Shown here one piece after another: positions 48,043 through 57,500 of a stretch of DNA of 64,000 nucleotides. The notes below the pieces were generated by a model. It did no database searches. It saw nothing but the letters and a program-made list of their open reading frames with translations, and was not told the DNA's origin. Every line of letters starts with the position of its first letter. The first letter of the stretch is position 1. Source of the DNA: Treponema medium (GTDB lineage Bacteria; Spirochaetota; Spirochaetia; Treponematales; Treponemataceae); the NCBI RefSeq assembly GCF_017161265.1, contig NZ_CP031393.1, positions 496,001 to 560,000 of the forward strand. Reading direction: 5' to 3'. The translations under genes were made by a program, and so were the position numbers.

Positions 48043-48963
48043 ATGATAAACGGAAAGAAGGATATCATTTCAATGAATGATTTCACCGCAGAAGAAATTC
48101 TGCTCATTTTGAAAAAGGCGGAAGCAATAGAAAAAATGTCCGATAAAGAAAAACTTTCGCTGATGCACGGCAAAATTGTCGCAACTATGTTTTATGAACC
48201 GAGCACGCGAACAAAACTGTCATTTGAGTCGGCTGCGATGCGGCTCGGTGCAAATATCCTCTATTTTGATACGGAACATTCATCGGTTAAAAAAGGGGAG
48301 TCCTTTTCGGACACCATACGCATGGTGGAATCCTATTCGGACATCATTGTTATTCGCCATCCGATGGACGGAGCGGCGCGCCTTGCAGCTTCCGTTTCGC
48401 ATAAGCCGGTGTTAAACGGCGGCGACGGTTCAAACCAGCATCCAAGTCAAACGCTCCTTGATTTGTATACCATTATGAAAGAAAAAGGCACTTTGGAAAA
48501 TCTCCATATTGCTTTTACCGGTGATTTAAAATACGGGCGTACCGTCCATTCGTTGGCTAAAGCCCTCAAGCATTTTCATCCGGTTATCTACTTTGTTTCT
48601 CCGTCAAACCTTGCCATGCCGCAATATCTGCTTGACGATTTGGATGATGCAGGGGTTACCTACTATATAGAAGAAAACTTTACCGGCTGTTTGGATAAAC
48701 TCGATGTATTTTATATGACCCGCATTCAGCGCGAACGTTTCCCCGATCCGGAAGAATACGAAAAGGTGAAAGGCGTTTATATCATCAATAGGGGCAACAT
48801 AGAAGGGAAGTGCAAAGACGATATGATTATCCTGCATCCGCTGCCGCGTGTGAATGAAATCGATGTGGATTTGGACACTACAAAATATGCGCGTTATTTT
48901 GAACAAGCGCGGAACGGCATCCCGATTAGACAGGCAATGATGATGCTCTCTCTAGAACAATAA
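48043..48963 (+). CDS. pyrB: Aspartate carbamoyltransferase catalytic chain PyrB
   Basis: A 306-residue enzyme for the second step of pyrimidine synthesis (carbamoyl phosphate plus aspartate). Markers: MFYEPSTRTKLSFESAAMRL (carbamoyl-phosphate loop), IRHPMDGAARLAASV, QHPSQTLLDLYTI and the C-terminal HPLPRVNEIDVDLD. The ATG at 48043 follows GGGAGG; an upstream ATG at 48031 is less likely. It leads a pyr cluster; a regulatory chain PyrI follows, making the ATCase allosteric as in E. coli. Confidence 0.96.
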   Translation: MINGKKDIISMNDFTAEEILLILKKAEAIEKMSDKEKLSLMHGKIVATMFYEPSTRTKLSFESAAMRLGANILYFDTEHSSVKKGESFSDTIRMVESYSDIIVIRHPMDGAARLAASVSHKPVLNGGDGSNQHPSQTLLDLYTIMKEKGTLENLHIAFTGDLKYGRTVHSLAKALKHFHPVIYFVSPSNLAMPQYLLDDLDDAGVTYYIEENFTGCLDKLDVFYMTRIQRERFPDPEEYEKVKGVYIINRGNIEGKCKDDMIILHPLPRVNEIDVDLDTTKYARYFEQARNGIPIRQAMMMLSLEQ

Positions 48964-49028
48964 AAGCTCAAGAAGCAATGAGGTATTAAACCGTCCGTGC
49001 GAATAACGGAACTACAAGAAGGAGTTGA

Positions 49029-49487
49029 ATGATGGAATTACAGATAACTGCATTGGAAAACGGAATAGTGATTGACCATATACCGCCGGAGCGTACCTTT
49101 GCGATCGTCAAAATGCTGAAATTAAAAGAGTATACCGATATGGTAACCGTCGGTTTTAATTTGCATAGCAAGGCGCACAATAAAAAAGGCCTGATTAAGA
49201 TTGCCGATAAAACATTGACCAAATCGGAGCTGGCAAAAATTTCGCTGTTGGCACCTCATGCGACGGTGAATATTATTAAAGACAGTAAGGTTGTACAGAA
49301 AATACCGCTTGAATTGCCAGATGAAATTGAAGCATTTATACACTGCGAAAATTTTAAATGTATTTCAAATAATGAAGCGGTACCGTCGCGGTTTATAAAG
49401 GTACATTCGCATGGACAGGACTGCTACAAGTGTTTTTACTGTGAACGGGTCACTCCGGTCGCCGACATTAAGCTTAATTTAAATTAG
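49029..49487 (+). CDS. pyrI: Aspartate carbamoyltransferase regulatory chain PyrI
   Basis: A 152-residue regulatory subunit with an N-terminal allosteric (nucleotide-binding) domain and a C-terminal zinc domain. Four cysteines are visible: HCENFKC and CYKCFYC, of the C-x4-C and C-x2-C type. It would transmit CTP/ATP feedback to PyrB. AAGGAG lies a few bases before the ATG. It is followed after 12 bp by pyrK. The 65-bp gap to pyrB contains a remnant (GGTATTAAACCGTCCGTGCGAAT) resembling a family-3 end. Confidence 0.94.
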   Translation: MMELQITALENGIVIDHIPPERTFAIVKMLKLKEYTDMVTVGFNLHSKAHNKKGLIKIADKTLTKSELAKISLLAPHATVNIIKDSKVVQKIPLELPDEIEAFIHCENFKCISNNEAVPSRFIKVHSHGQDCYKCFYCERVTPVADIKLNLN

Positions 49488-49499
49488 CGGAGAAGCGGT

Positions 49500-50339
49500 A
49501 TGGAACACCGGTGCGGAAAAAAGCATTTTGAAAAAACCGAAATTGTTTCCCATGAATATGCGGGAGCCGATTGTTACTGTCTTACCGTCCGATTGCCGCG
49601 GAGGCTGGAAGGCACCGATCTTCCCCGTGCGGGACAGTTTTACATGATCAGTTTGCACGATAAATCCCATATTTTACCCCGCCCCATCAGTCTGCATTCA
49701 TTTGATGAGAAACAGGGGTCTTTGAGCTTTGTATATCGCCCCATAGGCGCCGGCACACAAGAATTAACGCAGTACCGTGCCGGTGAAAGCCTTGCTATTC
49801 AAGGCCCCTTGGGGAACGGCTTTATGGTTCCTTCCGCCGGCTCTTGTCATATTATTGCGGGCGGCGGTATAGGACTTGCACCGCTGCCTCAACTGATACG
49901 GACGATTCGGAGTAGGCAGTCGGAAGCGCGCATTATTTTTTTTGCAGGAGGACGCGACCGGCATATTCAAGAACTTATCGATTTTTTTGCTTTGCCTGCG
50001 GATATTGAACTCATCCTTTGTAGTGATGACGGCAGCCTCGGTATTAATGGCTTTGTACCGGACGTACTTTCAGCGTATATTGAAAAATATCGCAGTAGAG
50101 GGGCTTCCTCTGCGGACATTGCGATGATCTATGCCTGCGGGCCAACTGCAATGCTGAATAAAATACGTGCGTTTTCGCAGTCGGCGCAGTTACCCTGTCA
50201 GCTTTCCCTTGAGCGCCGGATGGCTTGCGGTGTGCGCGCCTGTATGGGATGTTCCATTCAAACGGCTGCGGGGGTTAAAAAAGTATGCGCCGATGGCCCT
50301 GTTTTCGATTCGCTTTTATTCCCGCACGAATTGCCGTAA
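49500..50339 (+). CDS. pyrK: Dihydroorotate dehydrogenase electron-transfer subunit PyrK
   Basis: A 279-residue FAD and 2Fe-2S protein that passes electrons from PyrD to NAD. It has the FAD-binding RPISLHSFDE region, the NAD-binding GGGIGLAPLPQLIR and CGPTAMLNKI motifs, and a C-terminal cluster with CGVRACMGCSIQ followed by Cys in KKVCADGPVFD. GGAG precedes the ATG. It is next to pyrD, the normal partner. Confidence 0.93.
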   Translation: MEHRCGKKHFEKTEIVSHEYAGADCYCLTVRLPRRLEGTDLPRAGQFYMISLHDKSHILPRPISLHSFDEKQGSLSFVYRPIGAGTQELTQYRAGESLAIQGPLGNGFMVPSAGSCHIIAGGGIGLAPLPQLIRTIRSRQSEARIIFFAGGRDRHIQELIDFFALPADIELILCSDDGSLGINGFVPDVLSAYIEKYRSRGASSADIAMIYACGPTAMLNKIRAFSQSAQLPCQLSLERRMACGVRACMGCSIQTAAGVKKVCADGPVFDSLLFPHELP

Positions 50340-50354
50340 CAATGAGAGAATGAT

Positions 50355-51329
50355 ATGAGCAAACTTACACTGGATTTTTTAGGTTTACATTTAGCGAACC
50401 CGTTGATGACGGCGAGCGGCTGCTTCGGCTACGGTACCGACTATGCGGATTTCTTTGATCCGAATATACTCGGTGCAGCGGTGCTGAAAGGTTTAACGCT
50501 TGAGCCGCGGGACGGTAATGCAGGAGTGCGGATTGCAGAAACGCCGTCCGGTATGCTCAACTGCGTCGGTTTGGAAAATGTCGGCTATGATGAGTTTGTG
50601 CGGCGGGTATTGCCGGAAATCCTTCCGCAGCTACACATTCCGTTGATTATTAATATTAACGGCAAAACCGCAGAAGAATATGCGGAACTTGCCGCCCGTC
50701 TGAACGACATCGCGGAAGTTGCGGCCATAGAGCTCAATATTTCCTGCCCGAATGTAAAGCATGGAGGGATGGCTTTCGGTACCGATCCGGCGCAAACGGA
50801 GCGGGTGGTCTCGCTGGTACGGGCGGCAAGCCGGAAACCGCTCATCGTGAAGCTGTCGCCGAACGTTACCGACATTACGGTTTTTGCCCGCATCGCGGAG
50901 GCTCAAGGAGCGGATGCGCTGTCGCTGATTAACACGGTTTCCGGTATGGCAATCGACATCAATACGCAAAAGCCTCTGCTCGGCAATATTTTCGGCGGAC
51001 TGTCCGGACCTGCGGTAAAACCCATCGCGGTCAGGATGGTCTATCAGGCGTCGCAGGTTACGTCGCTGCCGATCGTCGGAATGGGCGGTATACGGACTGC
51101 CGAGGACGCAATCGAATTTATACTTGCAGGCGCTTCGGCAGTTGCGGTCGGCTGCGGTCTTTTTAACAATCCTTGCGCTGCGGTAGAAATACTTGACGGT
51201 CTTGAACGATACTGTGAAAAGCATCAAACTGCCGTTACGGATTTGGTTGGCCGCAGCCATCCCGATAGAGGAACTGCATACCGCAGCAGACTCAAACACC
51301 GCGGCACTGTTCGCAGTACCGTTCAATAA
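50355..51329 (+). CDS. pyrD: Dihydroorotate dehydrogenase PyrD (class 1B)
   Basis: A 324-residue TIM-barrel flavoenzyme. The catalytic Cys is in AIELNISCPNVKHGGMAFG. Other markers are TASGCFGYGTDYADFFD, LINTVSGMAIDINT, VGMGGIRTAEDAIEFILAGA and a C-terminal VAVGCGLFNNP. The C-terminus extends past the normal end with VVGRSHPDRGTAYRSRLKHRG, a basic tail. Adjacent pyrK indicates the NAD-linked heterotetramer. Confidence 0.95.
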   Translation: MSKLTLDFLGLHLANPLMTASGCFGYGTDYADFFDPNILGAAVLKGLTLEPRDGNAGVRIAETPSGMLNCVGLENVGYDEFVRRVLPEILPQLHIPLIININGKTAEEYAELAARLNDIAEVAAIELNISCPNVKHGGMAFGTDPAQTERVVSLVRAASRKPLIVKLSPNVTDITVFARIAEAQGADALSLINTVSGMAIDINTQKPLLGNIFGGLSGPAVKPIAVRMVYQASQVTSLPIVGMGGIRTAEDAIEFILAGASAVAVGCGLFNNPCAAVEILDGLERYCEKHQTAVTDLVGRSHPDRGTAYRSRLKHRGTVRSTVQ

Positions 51330-51398
51330 GAAGAGAGTAAGGGAGTCTCGAAAGCAAACAGCTTTTGGGATACCCTGATCCCGGAGGAGTTTTACAAT

Positions 51399-52160
51399 AT
51401 GGAAAAGACACAATGCGGAACTATCAGCAGCGCTGTTCGTGAAAAATTGATTGTTGCGTTGGACTATGACACGCTCGACCAAGCAGCCGCCCTCGTGGAG
51501 CAGCTCGGCGATAGCGTTACGGTGTATAAGGCTGGGTTGGAAATTTTCTTACGGACGAAGGGAGCCATTGTCGATTATTTGCACGGAAAAAACAAAAAAG
51601 TATTTTTGGATTTAAAGTTCCACGATATTACCAACACGGTAGTACAGGCCTGCCTTTTTGCGGCGGAGCAAAACGTGTTCATGTTCAATGTGCATTGTTC
51701 CAACAGCGAAAAAACCATGCGGGCAGTCGCCGAGATGCTCAAAGAAAAAGGTTCTCGGAGCATTTGCATCGGCGTAACGGTCTTAACCAATTTAAACGCA
51801 CAAGACTTACAACAATTCTACGGAGCAGCCGTCGATGTCAAAACAACCGTCGAAGCGATGGCGGCCGCTGTCAGCAATGCCGGTTTACAGGGTATTGTCT
51901 GTTCCGCTCAGGAGGCTGGCGCTATTAAACAGCGTTTCGGCAAGAATTTCATTACCGTATGTCCGGGAGTTCGACCTGCCTTTACCCAAAGCAGCTCGTA
52001 TGCTCAAAGCCGCAAAGAAGATCAGGCGCGGGTGATGACTGCCTATGAAGCGGTAAAAAACGGAGCCGATTATTTGGTGGTCGGTCGCCCGATTACCCAA
52101 CATCCCGATCCCGTTCAGGCTGTATATGCGGTTTTGGAGGAAATTAGAGGGAACCTCTAA
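51399..52160 (+). CDS. pyrF: Orotidine-5'-phosphate decarboxylase PyrF
   Basis: A 253-residue enzyme that decarboxylates OMP to UMP. The catalytic DxKxxD motif is in VFLDLKFHDITNTV. Nucleophilic and phosphate sites appear in the C-terminal YLVVGRPITQHPDP. GGAGG lies 9 bp before the ATG. An additional hairpin-like sequence separates it from pyrD. A terminator follows immediately. Confidence 0.95.
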   Translation: MEKTQCGTISSAVREKLIVALDYDTLDQAAALVEQLGDSVTVYKAGLEIFLRTKGAIVDYLHGKNKKVFLDLKFHDITNTVVQACLFAAEQNVFMFNVHCSNSEKTMRAVAEMLKEKGSRSICIGVTVLTNLNAQDLQQFYGAAVDVKTTVEAMAAAVSNAGLQGIVCSAQEAGAIKQRFGKNFITVCPGVRPAFTQSSSYAQSRKEDQARVMTAYEAVKNGADYLVVGRPITQHPDPVQAVYAVLEEIRGNL

Positions 52161-52291
52161 AAACTTCAGTTTTTTAGAGGTTTTCCTTAAGTTTATTTGC
52201 GATGTCTTTGTTTAAGTCATTATAACATAGAGACTTAAACAAAAACTCGTCGGGCATCTCTAAAAATCTAACCGAGTTTTTAGAGATGCCC
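52152..52291 (+). terminator. Terminator and two further inverted repeats after pyrF
   Basis: Terminator: AACCTCTAAAAAC (52152-52164) with GTTTTTTAGAGGTT (52169-52182), followed by TTTTCC. Then TTTGTTTAAGTC/GACTTAAACAAA (52207-52243) and GGGCATCTCTAAAAA/TTTTTAGAGATGCCC (52252-52291). These occupy the gap to pyrC; no other gene was seen. Confidence 0.7.
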
Positions 52292-52316
52292 TAGACTGGC
52301 AACGGAGGGCTAAACG

Positions 52317-53597
52317 GTGCTCATACTCAAAAACGGAAAAACCGTCCGCAACGAAATTATCGACCTTGTAATCAACGGCGATATAATTGAAGATATCATC
52401 ATCAAACAGGGGCTGTCCGCTCAGCACTGCATAAAAGAAGTGGATGCCGTACAGGATTCACAAGAGATTGATTTGGAAGGCCGCCTCGTTATGCCGGGCA
52501 TTATCGACCTGCACACCCACATGAGAGATCCGGGGCTTACTCATAAAGAAGATTTTTATACCGGTTCGCGTGCTTGTGCAAAAGGCGGCATAACGACTTT
52601 TTTTGATATGCCGAATACGCAGCCGCCGACGGTAACGGCTCAGGCGCTTACGGAAAAAATTGCACAGGCGGCGCGGGTTTCAGCCGTTAATTTCGGCTTT
52701 CACTTCGGCGCTTCAAAAAACAATAATATTGATGAAATCCGGCGCGTTATCGGCAGCGGTCAGGCGCGCAGTACGAAGGTGTTTATGAATGTAAGCACCG
52801 GTCTTATGCTGATTGAAGACACCGCTCTGCTGGCTGAAATTTTTAAGGTCGGCGGCTTGGTCTTTGTGCATGCCGAAGCGGAGATGATCGACAAAGCGAT
52901 TGAGCTGAATGCCCGCTATGGGAACGGTCTGTATATTTGCCATATTTCTTCCGAAGAAGAGATGCGGACGGTCATCAAGGCGAAGCAAAATCCTGAATTA
53001 CATAACCGGCAGCATCCCATCTATGCGGAAGTAACGCCTCATCATCTTTTTTTACACACCGGTATGCGCGAAGCGAGTACCGAAGCCAATATGCTGTTGC
53101 GGATGAAGCCCGAACTGAAAGCGCAATCCGATACTGCATTTTTGATGCAGGCCATTCGGGACGGCTACGTCGATACCATCGGCACCGATCACGCGCCTCA
53201 CACACTGGATGAGAAATTGACAAAGCTGACTTTCGGCATACCGGGCGCCGAAACCTCGCTGGCGCTGATGCTCACTGCGGTGGCGGAAGGAGATATCACG
53301 CTGCCGCTGCTTCAAAAGCTGATGAGTGAAAATCCTGCTGCAATCCTCGGGCTAACGCGCAAAGGTGTACTTGCAAAAGGCGCCGATGCCGATATTACCG
53401 TTGCCGACACCGCGGTACACTGGCAGCTTGGCCGAAAGGACATCGCATCGAAATGCGGATGGTCGCCTTTTGAGGGCTGGAACTTTATCGGTAAAAATTA
53501 TATGACTATTGTAAACGGCAACATAGTCTACCGTGACGGCCGTTTTGCCGCCGATTTACAGGAACGTCCCGCCGGACGTTTCGTATTTCAGACATAG
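52317..53597 (+). CDS. pyrC: Dihydroorotase PyrC
   Basis: A 426-residue amidohydrolase that cyclises carbamoyl aspartate. Metal ligands: GIIDLHTHMRDPG (HxH), the His in FVHAEAEM, the His in YICHISSEEEM and the Asp in GTDHAPHTLDEK. The start is GTG at 52317, preceded by GGAGG (52304-52312 region). The residues normally carboxylated (Lys) are not resolved here. It is the fifth pyrimidine gene after PyrB, PyrI, PyrK/D and PyrF. Confidence 0.93.
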   Translation: MLILKNGKTVRNEIIDLVINGDIIEDIIIKQGLSAQHCIKEVDAVQDSQEIDLEGRLVMPGIIDLHTHMRDPGLTHKEDFYTGSRACAKGGITTFFDMPNTQPPTVTAQALTEKIAQAARVSAVNFGFHFGASKNNNIDEIRRVIGSGQARSTKVFMNVSTGLMLIEDTALLAEIFKVGGLVFVHAEAEMIDKAIELNARYGNGLYICHISSEEEMRTVIKAKQNPELHNRQHPIYAEVTPHHLFLHTGMREASTEANMLLRMKPELKAQSDTAFLMQAIRDGYVDTIGTDHAPHTLDEKLTKLTFGIPGAETSLALMLTAVAEGDITLPLLQKLMSENPAAILGLTRKGVLAKGADADITVADTAVHWQLGRKDIASKCGWSPFEGWNFIGKNYMTIVNGNIVYRDGRFAADLQERPAGRFVFQT

Positions 53598-53638
53598 GGC
53601 AACCGCATCACAATTTGTTTTAAGCGGTTGGCTTCCTT

Positions 53639-53675
53639 CTGTACGAAATTTTAATAAAATTTCGTACAGTTTTTT
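53639..53675 (+). terminator. Intrinsic terminator after pyrC
   Basis: Arms CTGTACGAAATTTT (53639-53652) and AAAATTTCGTACAG (53656-53669) followed by TTTTTT (53670-53675). Confidence 0.85.
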
Positions 53676-53683
53676 CAAGAGAA

Positions 53684-53825
53684 GGGTAAACGCATCAGAC
53701 AGAATAGATCAGAATCGCAGAATAAGTGAGGTAGGGAAACCATTTGAACCGCGAAGAGGTTCAACTCTGGTTGAACGACCTCACTTATTCTGCGGGGCGT
53801 TGAAAACAGTCTGATGCATTTACCC
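53684..53825. repeat. Family-2 MITE-like palindromic element, full copy
   Basis: 142 bp with inverted ends GGGTAAACGCATCAGAC and GTCTGATGCATTTACCC, the best-matching pair of the family. Inner arms CGCAGAATAAGTGAGGT and its partner ending TTATTCTGCG. Centre GAACCGCGAAGAGGTTC and TTCAACTCTGGTTGAA. It sits between pyrC and pyrE. Confidence 0.85.
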
Positions 53826-53835
53826 GATTAGGAGT

Positions 53836-54513
53836 ATGATGATGAGTATTGTGTGTAATTCGATTTGTCGTGATAAAAAAGAAATAGAAATTGCGGTTGC
53901 CCGCACGCTCTTTGAGGTAAAAGCCGTCAAGATTAACGTTGCGGAACCCTTTACCTTTGCTTCGGGGATACGCAGCCCTATCTATTGCGATAACCGCTCT
54001 CTTTTAGGTTGGCCTCAACAGCGCACTCTCATTACAGAGGCTTTTACACAATTAATTCCTGCCGATACCGATGTGATTGCGGGTGTCGCTACGGCAGGGG
54101 TTCCGTGGGCTGCCTTCATTGCAAATGCCTTGAACAAACCGCTTGCCTACGTACGTTCCGCGCCGAAAGATCACGGAACGGGCAGCACAATAGAAGGAGC
54201 GGCCGTTGCAGGTAAGAAGATAGCGCTTATCGAAGATTTAATCTCGACGGGGAAGAGCAGCCTCGGTGCGGTGAAGTCCTTACGTGCAGCCGGAGCCGCC
54301 GAGGTGAGTTTAAAAACGATTTTTTCTTATCAATTTGCGCAAGCTGATGCCAATTTTAAAAACGAAAACTGTCCATTTGAATCGCTCTCCCGTTTTTCGG
54401 TTTTAATTGAGCTCTTGCAAAAAGAAAAGTATTTAAGCCCCGAAGAAGCCGCTATCGCGCTTGAATGGAACAAGGAACCCGAAACTTGGTTTGACCGTGT
54501 ACGGCGCGGGTAA
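53836..54513 (+). CDS. pyrE: Orotate phosphoribosyltransferase PyrE
   Basis: A 225-residue enzyme that joins orotate to PRPP. The PRPP-binding motif is IALIEDLISTGKSS, and the hinge region GVATAGVPWAAFIANAL is as in the family. The N-terminus has about 20 residues before the usual start (FEVKAVKINVAEPFTFASG). A Met at residue 2 is equally possible. It is separated from pyrC by a terminator and a repeat, so is likely transcribed alone. Its 3' end converges with mfd. Confidence 0.94.
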   Translation: MMMSIVCNSICRDKKEIEIAVARTLFEVKAVKINVAEPFTFASGIRSPIYCDNRSLLGWPQQRTLITEAFTQLIPADTDVIAGVATAGVPWAAFIANALNKPLAYVRSAPKDHGTGSTIEGAAVAGKKIALIEDLISTGKSSLGAVKSLRAAGAAEVSLKTIFSYQFAQADANFKNENCPFESLSRFSVLIELLQKEKYLSPEEAAIALEWNKEPETWFDRVRRG

Positions 54514-54540
54514 GCGGAAGCAACCCTTTCTTTCGGTGGT

Positions 54541-57500
54541 TTATATCAGCTGATTGAGTTTTTCGCTGATAAATTCGCTCTTTTCTTTTAAGCCGATAGA
54601 GCCGGTTTCGAGCATGATGACGTTCGGTTGCTTTGCATCGAGTTTAACCCGCCCGGCCGACTCTTTTATCATGCGGAGCAATTTATCGATAGAAATCTTT
54701 GAGACCTTCGCAAAGGTGATGCGCACGGTGCCGTTCCGCTCTTTAAGCGAGGCGATTGCGAGTTTTGCACAGATAATTTTGATTTCGGCAAGAGAAAGCA
54801 GGCTTTCTGCTTCTTCCGGAACGGGGCCAAACCGGTCGGACAGTTCCGCGTAGAGCCTATCCAGTTCTTCCGCGGTACGGACGGCGGCGATTTTTTTGTA
54901 TATTTCCATCTTTGTTTCCGGCACGCGGATATAGCTGTCGGGGATAAAGCCCGTGTACTCAAGCTCTATGACCGGTTCCGTCTCAGGCTCGTAACCGGCG
55001 TTTTGCAGCCGTTCCACCGCCTCTTCCAGCAGGCGAAGGTAAAGGTCAAAACCGACGGAATAAATATCGCCTGACTGCTCTTTTCCCAACAGATTCCCTG
55101 CGCCGCGGATTTCCATATCCTTCATTGCAATTTTAAAGCCGGAGCCGAGTTCCGTAAAATCGGAGATAACCTGCAGCCGCTTCATCGCAACCTCCGACAA
55201 CGCCTTGTTTTCGGGATAGAGGAGATACGCGTATGCCTTTCTGTCGGAACGCCCGACGCGGCCGCGCAGTTGGTACAGCTGCGAAACGCCGTACATATCG
55301 GCGCGGTCGATGATGATGGTGTTCGCATTGGGGATGTCGATACCGTTTTCGATGATAGTAGTCGCGATAAGGACATGAAAGCCGCCCATGTTGAAGCGGC
55401 GGAAAATATCTTCAAGTTCGGTAGCGCTCATCTGTCCGTGGGCAATATCGATAAGCACTTCGGGGATGAGCTGCTGGATTTTATACCGTGTTTCTTCGAG
55501 GCTCTCCACGCGGTTATGCAGATAGAACACCTGTCCGCCGCGGTCAACTTCAAAACGGATCGCCTGCGCAATTTTTTCAGGGTCAAACGGAGAAATAACG
55601 GTTTCTACCGGACGGCGGTTTTGCGGCGGTGTGGTTAAAAGGCTCATGTCGCGGATTTTTAACAGACTGATATGCAGGGTACGCGGGATGGGGGTCGCAC
55701 TCAAAGAGAGGCAGTCGATATTCGTCTTCATCTGTTTGAGCCGCTCCTTGTCTTTAACCCCGAACCGCTGTTCCTCGTCAACAATCATCAGTCCCAAATC
55801 TTTAAACTGCACGTCTTTTTGGATAACTCGGTGTGTACCGATAACGATATCCAGTTCGCCGTTTTTCAGCTGAGTCAGCACTTTTTTCTGTTCAGCCTTG
55901 GGAACAAAGCGGGAAAGCCGTGCGAGTTTTACCGGAAATTTTTGAAAGCGTTCTTGAAAGGTATCAAAGTGCTGCTCCGCGAGAATGGTGGTCGGAGCTA
56001 AAAAGGCAGCCTGCTTTCCGCTCATCACCGCCTTAAAAGCCGCCCGCATTGCAATTTCCGTCTTACCGTATCCGACGTCGCCGCAGATGAGCCGATCCAT
56101 CGGTATCGGTTTTTCCATATCGGTCTTTACATCGGCAATACAGGTCAGCTGATCTTCGGTCTCTTCATACGGGAAGGCAGCCTCAAAAGCGGTTTGCCAT
56201 TCGTTGTCTTTCGCAAAGGCAAAACCGGCGGCGGCTTTACGGCGGGAATACAGGTCGATGAGTTTATCGGCGATATCTTCAACCGATTTTTTAACCTTGT
56301 TTTTCCGGTTTTCCCACGCCTTAGAACCGATAATATCCAGCCGCGGTGCTTCGCCTTCATTGCCGATATACCGCTGCACGAGGTTCGCCTGCTCGATCGG
56401 GATAAACACCGTTTCGTCCTGCGCGTACAGCAGGTTGATATAGTCGCGCTCATGCCCCAGCGTTTTAACGCGTTCAATCCCCTTAAACTGTCCGATACCG
56501 TAGTTGACGTGGACAACATAATCGCCGGGATTGAGTTCCACAAAGGTATCGATAACCGAGCTTCTAACCTGCTTAACCGATTTCGGGATGCGCCGCCGCC
56601 TGCCGAAAATTTCGTTTTCTTGAATAACGAGTATTTTCAGCTCGGGGATGCCGAAGCCGGAAGAAAGTGTGAGCGGCAGCACGGTAGCTTTAATATCCTT
56701 GAGCAATTCGCCGATACGGAGCGCCTGCGCATCGCTTTCCGCAAACACAAAAATACGCCAGCCTTCCTGCTGCAAATGCGTTAATTCTTCTTTTAGATAC
56801 ACGATGTTGCCGAAAAAACTGCGCGGCGGGTCGCAGTTAAACACAATCGACGCTCCGGTTTCGTCCGATTCTTTCAGCGTTCGGAGGAAAAGGCTCTGCG
56901 GATAGCTTTCGGTCAACTCCGCAAAGGGCAACAAAAGGCGCTGCGGCATGGGATATTCGGTAATTAAAAGGTTATGTTTGAGGTCGTCGTCAATGGCACG
57001 GGTGATTTTGTTATATAAGCCGTGATACTCCCGCTCCAGCGCCTCCACCGCGTTCCGCTGCCGGTCGTAGTCCATATACAGGAGAACTGCAGGTTTCGTA
57101 GCGCCGCCTGTACCCTGATGTCTTGAAGCGCCATCTGCATTCCGCTGTGTTGATGCAGCGCCGTGCAGATACTCAAGATAATCAAGGACGCTCGCAGGTT
57201 TTTCAAAACAGAGCGGATAAAAAAGCTCTTCACCGTCAAAAGCACGGTGTTCTTTTAAGTGCGCAATAAGCTTTTCCATGCCTTCGGCGGTAAATTCAGG
57301 CATATTCTGCACATTCCGTTCGAACGCGGCGATCCGCTCATCATCCCAGATAACTTCTTTCATCGGATAGAGCGTAAGGCTGTCAAATTCTTCAACCGAG
57401 GCCTGCGTGTGCATATCGAAGGATTTTATTTTTTCGATAGTAGTAAAGTCGAATTGGATACGGTAAGCGGTGTGTTGCGACCCTTTGTTAGCGGCGGCGC

